The notes beneath the pieces were generated by a model. That model saw nothing but the letters and a program-made list of their open reading frames with translations, was not told where the DNA came from and did not search any database. Made by a program: the position numbers and the translations under genes. A stretch of 64,000 nucleotides of DNA from Deinococci bacterium (lineage in GTDB: Bacteria; Deinococcota; Deinococci; Deinococcales; Trueperaceae), in NCBI GenBank assembly GCA_030149325.1, contig JASBRS010000041.1, positions 1 through 64,000 on the forward strand, read 5' to 3'. This document shows positions 58,612 through 64,000 of the stretch, in pieces. The number at the start of each line of letters is the position of its first letter. The first letter of the stretch is position 1.

Positions 58612-59748
58612 GTGCGGAACGACGTCCTGGACAAGTCCGGTGGGCGTACGGGCGGCGGCCGACGGCGGGCCCGACGGCCCCGGCGCCAGGGACCTCGCGG
58701 TCGGGCCCCCGGCGCCGCAGCAGCCGGGCGCGGCCCGCGTGGGGACGCCGTCGAGTACGAGGTCGAGGTGCTCGAGGGGCTCGCCCCGTGGGCGCGGCAG
58801 GAGGCGCAGGAGGCGGGGGCGGAGGTCGGGGCCGAGCGCGCCGACGGCCTGAGGGTGCGCGGCCCGGTGGAGGCCCTGCTGTCGTTGCGGCTCGCCGCCG
58901 CCGTCTACCTGCGCCTCGGCTTCGCGGTGCCGCGCCCGCGCGCGCTCCTGGGCGACGAGCACCTGAGGCGCCTGACGGCGGCCGTCCGGGCCGTAGCCGG
59001 CGGGACCCCCTTCCAAGGCTTCCGCTTCGCGGCCGCCGGCGCCGACTCGGCGGTGTTCCGGCGTCTCGCCGACGAGCTCCGGGACGCCACCGGCCTACCG
59101 CACCGGCCCGACGACGGCGAGTTGGTGCTGCGCGTGCGTCCGGACCCCGACGGCTCCGGCTGGGAGGTGCTGGTCCGCCTGACCCCGCGGCCGCTGTCGG
59201 CGCGGAGCTGGCGCGTGTGCAACCGGGCGGGGGGGCTCAACGCCACCCTGGCGGCCGCGATGATCCGGCTGGCCGGGGTCGGTCCGGGCGACCGCTTCCT
59301 GAACCTCATGTGTGGGTCCGGCACGCTGCTGGTGGAGCGTGCCCTGGCCGGGCCCGCCGCCTCGCTCACCGGCGTCGACCACGACGCCGACGCCCTCCTC
59401 TGCGCGGAGGCGAACCTCGAGGCGGCAGGGGTGGCCGCCCGCTGCCGACTGCTGCGCGCCGACGTCCGGGAGACCGGCTTGAGTCCCGGAGGCTTCGACG
59501 TCATCGTCGCCGACCTGCCGTGGGGCGACGCCGTCGGCAGCCACGCCGACAACCTCGACGTGCACCCGGCGGTGCTCGACGTCGCCGATCGGCTGGGGGC
59601 TCCGGGCGTGCGGCTGGCCCTGCTCACCCACGAGCTCCGGCTGCTCGAGCGCGTCCTGCGCTCCCAGCGGCGCTGGCGTGTGGACCTCGACGTGCAGGTC
59701 GCGCACGGCGGCCACCACCCCCGGCTGGTGGTGCTGCGCCGGGCCTGA
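58612..59748 (+). CDS. THUMP-domain RNA guanine-N2 methyltransferase (Trm14/RlmL-like)
   Basis: A 378-residue SAM-dependent RNA methyltransferase. Residues 1-45 are a basic, Arg/Gly-rich tail. A THUMP/ferredoxin-like RNA-binding region follows ('YEVEVLEGLAPWARQEAQEA' to 'LVRLTPRPLSARSWR'), then the Rossmann methyltransferase domain: 'GDRFLNLMCGSGTLLVERAL', 'GVDHDADALLCAEANLEAAG' and the catalytic motif ADLPWGDAVGS, an (N/D)xPW form used for base amino groups. Thermus TrmN (tRNA m2G6) is the closest characterised type I can name; rRNA is an alternative target. The GTG is supported by a leaderless TAGAGT box. Confidence 0.85.
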   Translation: MRNDVLDKSGGRTGGGRRRARRPRRQGPRGRAPGAAAAGRGPRGDAVEYEVEVLEGLAPWARQEAQEAGAEVGAERADGLRVRGPVEALLSLRLAAAVYLRLGFAVPRPRALLGDEHLRRLTAAVRAVAGGTPFQGFRFAAAGADSAVFRRLADELRDATGLPHRPDDGELVLRVRPDPDGSGWEVLVRLTPRPLSARSWRVCNRAGGLNATLAAAMIRLAGVGPGDRFLNLMCGSGTLLVERALAGPAASLTGVDHDADALLCAEANLEAAGVAARCRLLRADVRETGLSPGGFDVIVADLPWGDAVGSHADNLDVHPAVLDVADRLGAPGVRLALLTHELRLLERVLRSQRRWRVDLDVQVAHGGHHPRLVVLRRA

Positions 59749-59816
59749 GCCGGATCCCGGCTCGGGATCGCGGGCGAGCCCGCCCGTGCCCTCGGAGACG
59801 GCGCTCAGGTGCGTGG

Positions 59817-59822
59817 TAGACT
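59817..59822 (+). promoter_or_regulatory. Leaderless -10 box (TAGACT) before the mini-ORF and M23 gene
   Basis: TAGACT, 6 nt (CGTCTC), then GTG at 59829, which opens a 19-codon ORF rather than the M23 gene. Confidence 0.6.
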
Positions 59823-59828
59823 CGTCTC

Positions 59829-59888
59829 GTGACGATTCTTCGCGGTTCCACCCGGCGAGGAAGCGGACGCACCCGGAGGACTCCGTGA
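59829..59888 (+). CDS. Possible 19-residue leader peptide overlapping the M23-like gene
   Basis: A GTG 6 nt after a TAGACT box starts a 20-codon frame (19 residues plus TGA), rich in Arg, Gly and Thr (MTILRGSTRRGSG and onward). Its TGA at 59886-59888 overlaps the GTG start of the M23-like gene as GTGA. The downstream gene has its own GGAGG inside this mini-ORF. It could couple translation or be a chance product; peptide evidence is lacking. Confidence 0.4.
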   Translation: MTILRGSTRRGSGRTRRTP

Positions 59889-60658
59889 GCGGCTGGCCGC
59901 GGATCCGTCCCGGCTGGTACCTGCTCGCCGCGCTGGCGGTGTACGCGGTCGTGGTGACGCTGCTGTTGCAGGGCAGCCGCGCCGAGCTGGCCCAGCTCCG
60001 GAGCCAGCAGGCGGTGACCGCCCAGAGCGGTGCTCCCTCGGCGGCGTCGGCCACGTCCGCACCTGCGGCGAGCGCGCCGGCGCCTTCGTCGGGTGCGATC
60101 CCCGGGCTGTGGTTCCCGATCCCGGGGGCCGGCGTGCCCAAGGACACCAACAACCTGCCGGGCGCCTCCCGGCCCTACCGCCACGGCGTCAGCCAGGGGT
60201 TCGACTTCGCCTCCGGCGACGCCGGCATCCCCATCGCCTACGGCCAGCCGGTGGTGGCGGCCGCCGACGGGGAGATCGTGCGGGCCGACACCGACTACGT
60301 GGAGATGACGCCGGACAGTTGGAAGCAGCTCCTGGACGCCGTGAGCGCAAGCGGCGCCGATGCCAGCCAGCTCGACCGGCTGCGCGGGCGCCAGATCTGG
60401 GAGCGCCTGCCCGACGGGCGCGTGCTCCGCTACGGCTTCCTGTCGGGCGTTCGCGACGGCATCCGCAAGGGCATCCAGGTCTACCGCGGCGAGGTCATCG
60501 GCTACGTCGGCAACTCCGGGACCGGCGACGGCGTCGGCCAGACGGAGCTGCACCCCCGCCTCCACTTCGAGATCTGGAAGGGCGACAGCTTCTTCGGGGA
60601 GGGCCTCACCCCCGACGAGGTCCGCATGCAGGCGGCCTCGCTGTTCGTGGGGCCGTAG
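59885..60658 (+). CDS. Membrane-anchored M23-fold (LytM-like) protein, catalytic histidines replaced
   Basis: A 257-residue protein: one membrane segment (about 11-29), a Ser/Ala linker to ~70, then a LytM/M23 domain. Fold markers include 'QPVVAAADGEIVRAD' and 'GEVIGYVGNSGTGDGVGQTE'. The zinc and catalytic residues are degraded. The first zinc His of HxGxD reads Ser103 (S-Q-G-F-D; Asp107 is kept). The YAHLS histidine is Phe185 (RYGFLS). HLHFE reads RLHFE, with Arg225 and only His227 kept. It is therefore probably not a peptidase and may bind peptidoglycan or regulate an amidase, as other degenerate LytM proteins do. GTG 59885 follows GGAGG; the membrane-protein gene starts 4 nt after the stop. 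Confidence 0.82.
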   Translation: MSGWPRIRPGWYLLAALAVYAVVVTLLLQGSRAELAQLRSQQAVTAQSGAPSAASATSAPAASAPAPSSGAIPGLWFPIPGAGVPKDTNNLPGASRPYRHGVSQGFDFASGDAGIPIAYGQPVVAAADGEIVRADTDYVEMTPDSWKQLLDAVSASGADASQLDRLRGRQIWERLPDGRVLRYGFLSGVRDGIRKGIQVYRGEVIGYVGNSGTGDGVGQTELHPRLHFEIWKGDSFFGEGLTPDEVRMQAASLFVGP

Positions 60659-60662
60659 GCCC

Positions 60663-61906
60663 ATGACCGACCGCCCCGACCCCCCCGCCTCCGAGGACCG
60701 CAACCTCACCGCGGTCGAGGTGGTGTGGCGCAACGTCTGGGTGCGCGCCTTGGGCTACGTGGCGCTGGCCGTGTTCGTGGTGGTCGCCCTCTGGCGTCTG
60801 CGTGGAGGCTACGCCTTCGCGCTGCAGGTGGGCGTCATCGGCTTCATCATCGCGTACATCCTCAATCCCGTGGTGGAAGCGCTCGAACGCCTGCGCATCC
60901 GGCGCCCCGTCGGCGTCGTGATCGTGTTCTTCCTGCTCCTCAACCTGGTGGTCCTGGGTTCGGTGCTCGTCAGCCAGGTGGTCACCGAGCTCGGACGCTT
61001 CGCCAACCTCGTCCCCACCGCCATCGACAACCTCACGGTCCTGTCGGGGCACGTCCAGACGTGGTTCTCGGGGGTGCTCACCAACCTCCCCGACTTCCTG
61101 TCGACCCGCTTCGGGGTGAGCTCCAACCAGACGCAGCTCAGCGACCAGATCCGGCAGGAGCTGGTGAACTTCACGACGCAGCTCGCGCAGAGCCTCAACC
61201 GGTTGCTCCAGCACATCATCGCCGGGGGCCCCAGCCTGCTCCTGTCCGGGGCGACGGCCGTCATCTCGACCACCTTCCAGGTGGTGCTGATCTTCATCGC
61301 CAGCGCCTACTTCCTCTACGACTACCCGCGCTTCACCGCCAACTTCCGGCGCTTCGTGCCGGTGCGCTGGCAGCCGCTCTACGAGGACCTCACCGACAAG
61401 GCCGACCGCGCCGTCGGCGGCTACCTGCGGGGCCAGTTGGTGATCACCCTCACCCTGGGCGTGCTGATCTGGATCGGCCTCACCCTCATCGGGGTGCCGC
61501 TCGCGACCGCCATCAGCTTCCTGGCCGCGATCTTCAACCTCGTCCCCTACCTCGGTCCTATCATCGGGGTGCTGCCGGCCGTGCTGCTCGGCCTCACGGT
61601 GAGCCCCCTGACCAGCGTGCTCGCCATCGTGGTGTTCCTGGTCGCCAACCAGCTCGAGGGACACGTGCTGTCGCCGCTGATCCTGTCGCGATCGACCGAC
61701 CTGCATCCCGTCACGGTGCTGCTGGCCATCATGGCCGGGTTGGGCCTGCTGGGCCTGGTGGGGGCCCTGCTGGCGGTCCCGTTGGTCGCGCTGACCAAGG
61801 TGGTGCTCGAGGAGTACCTGCTGACGCGGCCCGCCTACGCCACCGTCCCTCCGCCCCTCGTCGACGACCCAGAGGGCGCGACCGGCGACGACGACCGTCG
61901 CCGCAG

Positions 61907-61910
<4 letters not shown>
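60663..61910 (+). CDS. AI-2E family (PerM/TqsA) membrane protein
   Basis: A 415-residue protein with about eight membrane segments, in the pattern of the AI-2E exporter family: two N-terminal hairpins ('GYAFALQVGVIGFIIAYILN', 'VGVVIVFFLLLNLVVLGSVL'), a long amphipathic loop (about 115-190), then 'ISFLAAIFNLVPYLGPIIG' and 'VVFLVANQLEGHVLSPLILS', the conserved C-terminal signature. The family includes TqsA, PerM and Na+/H+ antiporter-like members; the substrate is unknown. It is coupled to the M23-like gene by a 4-nt gap. Its TAG stop is inside CTAG shared with the convergent GGDEF gene. Confidence 0.88.

Positions 61911-64000
<2,090 letters not shown>

Overview
The window is very GC-rich, gene-dense chromosomal DNA from a diderm bacterium that I place in the Deinococcota (Deinococcus-Thermus), possibly a Truepera-like lineage. 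Three things point there. The ribosomal protein L34 gene is nested inside an extended rnpA, an arrangement reported for Thermus. At least a dozen genes have a TANNNT -10 box only 5-8 nt before an ATG or GTG, the leaderless style documented in Deinococcus. The gene set also fits: EF-G2-like factor, GatA and GatB encoded apart, large NAD-glutamate dehydrogenase, THUMP methyltransferase. The placement is inference. I see no tRNA, rRNA, CRISPR array, prophage or insertion sequence.

Layout. 1-15.2 kb is a housekeeping mosaic of short divergent and convergent units: acyl-CoA ligase (partial), CYTH protein, EF-G2-like factor, a CcdA-like protein with swapped motif order coupled to a catalytically degraded HemC-like protein, metK, GNAT, NYN, a TolC-like protein, gatB, bifunctional-nuclease protein, AlaX-type editing protein, folE, HAD phosphatase and an unknown anchored protein. 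15.3-18.7 kb is sdhCDAB. 18.7-23.4 kb holds a Ca/Na exchanger, dienelactone hydrolase, RidA, PP2C phosphatase and gatA. 23.4-34.7 kb is a catabolic island that looks like ectoine/hydroxyectoine uptake and breakdown: a metal-ligand-less ectoine-hydrolase-like M24 protein, a GntR regulator with palindromic operator, a Cys/Met-type PLP enzyme, homoserine dehydrogenase, aldehyde dehydrogenase, an Ehu-type ABC importer, and EutB- and EutC-like enzymes. 34.7-38.9 kb is rpmH/rnpA-yidD-yidC-khpB followed by a queuosine-salvage protein. 38.9-46.9 kb is a maltodextrin operon, malE-malF-malG plus two GH13 enzymes. 47.1-54.8 kb has prmC, lspA, a giant glutamate dehydrogenase and hemW. 54.9-58.4 kb is a second sugar ABC importer. 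58.6-64 kb has a THUMP methyltransferase, an M23-fold protein lacking catalytic histidines with an upstream mini-ORF, an AI-2E-type membrane protein and a GAF-GGDEF protein cut by the window end.

How the parts fit. Both sugar importers lack an ATPase, so a shared MsmK-type ATPase elsewhere is likely. The ectoine-like island lacks the usual deacetylase (EutE/DoeB), aminotransferase (DoeD) and MocR-type regulator (EnuR), and carries instead a gamma-family PLP enzyme and a homoserine dehydrogenase, suggesting a rewired route around aspartate semialdehyde. The most unusual items are the apparently circularly permuted CcdA, the HemC pseudoenzyme coupled to it, the nested rpmH/rnpA pair, the M23 pseudoenzyme behind a leaderless mini-ORF, and the recurrent TAGACT-type leaderless promoters. 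All functional statements are homology readings made by eye; no search was run.
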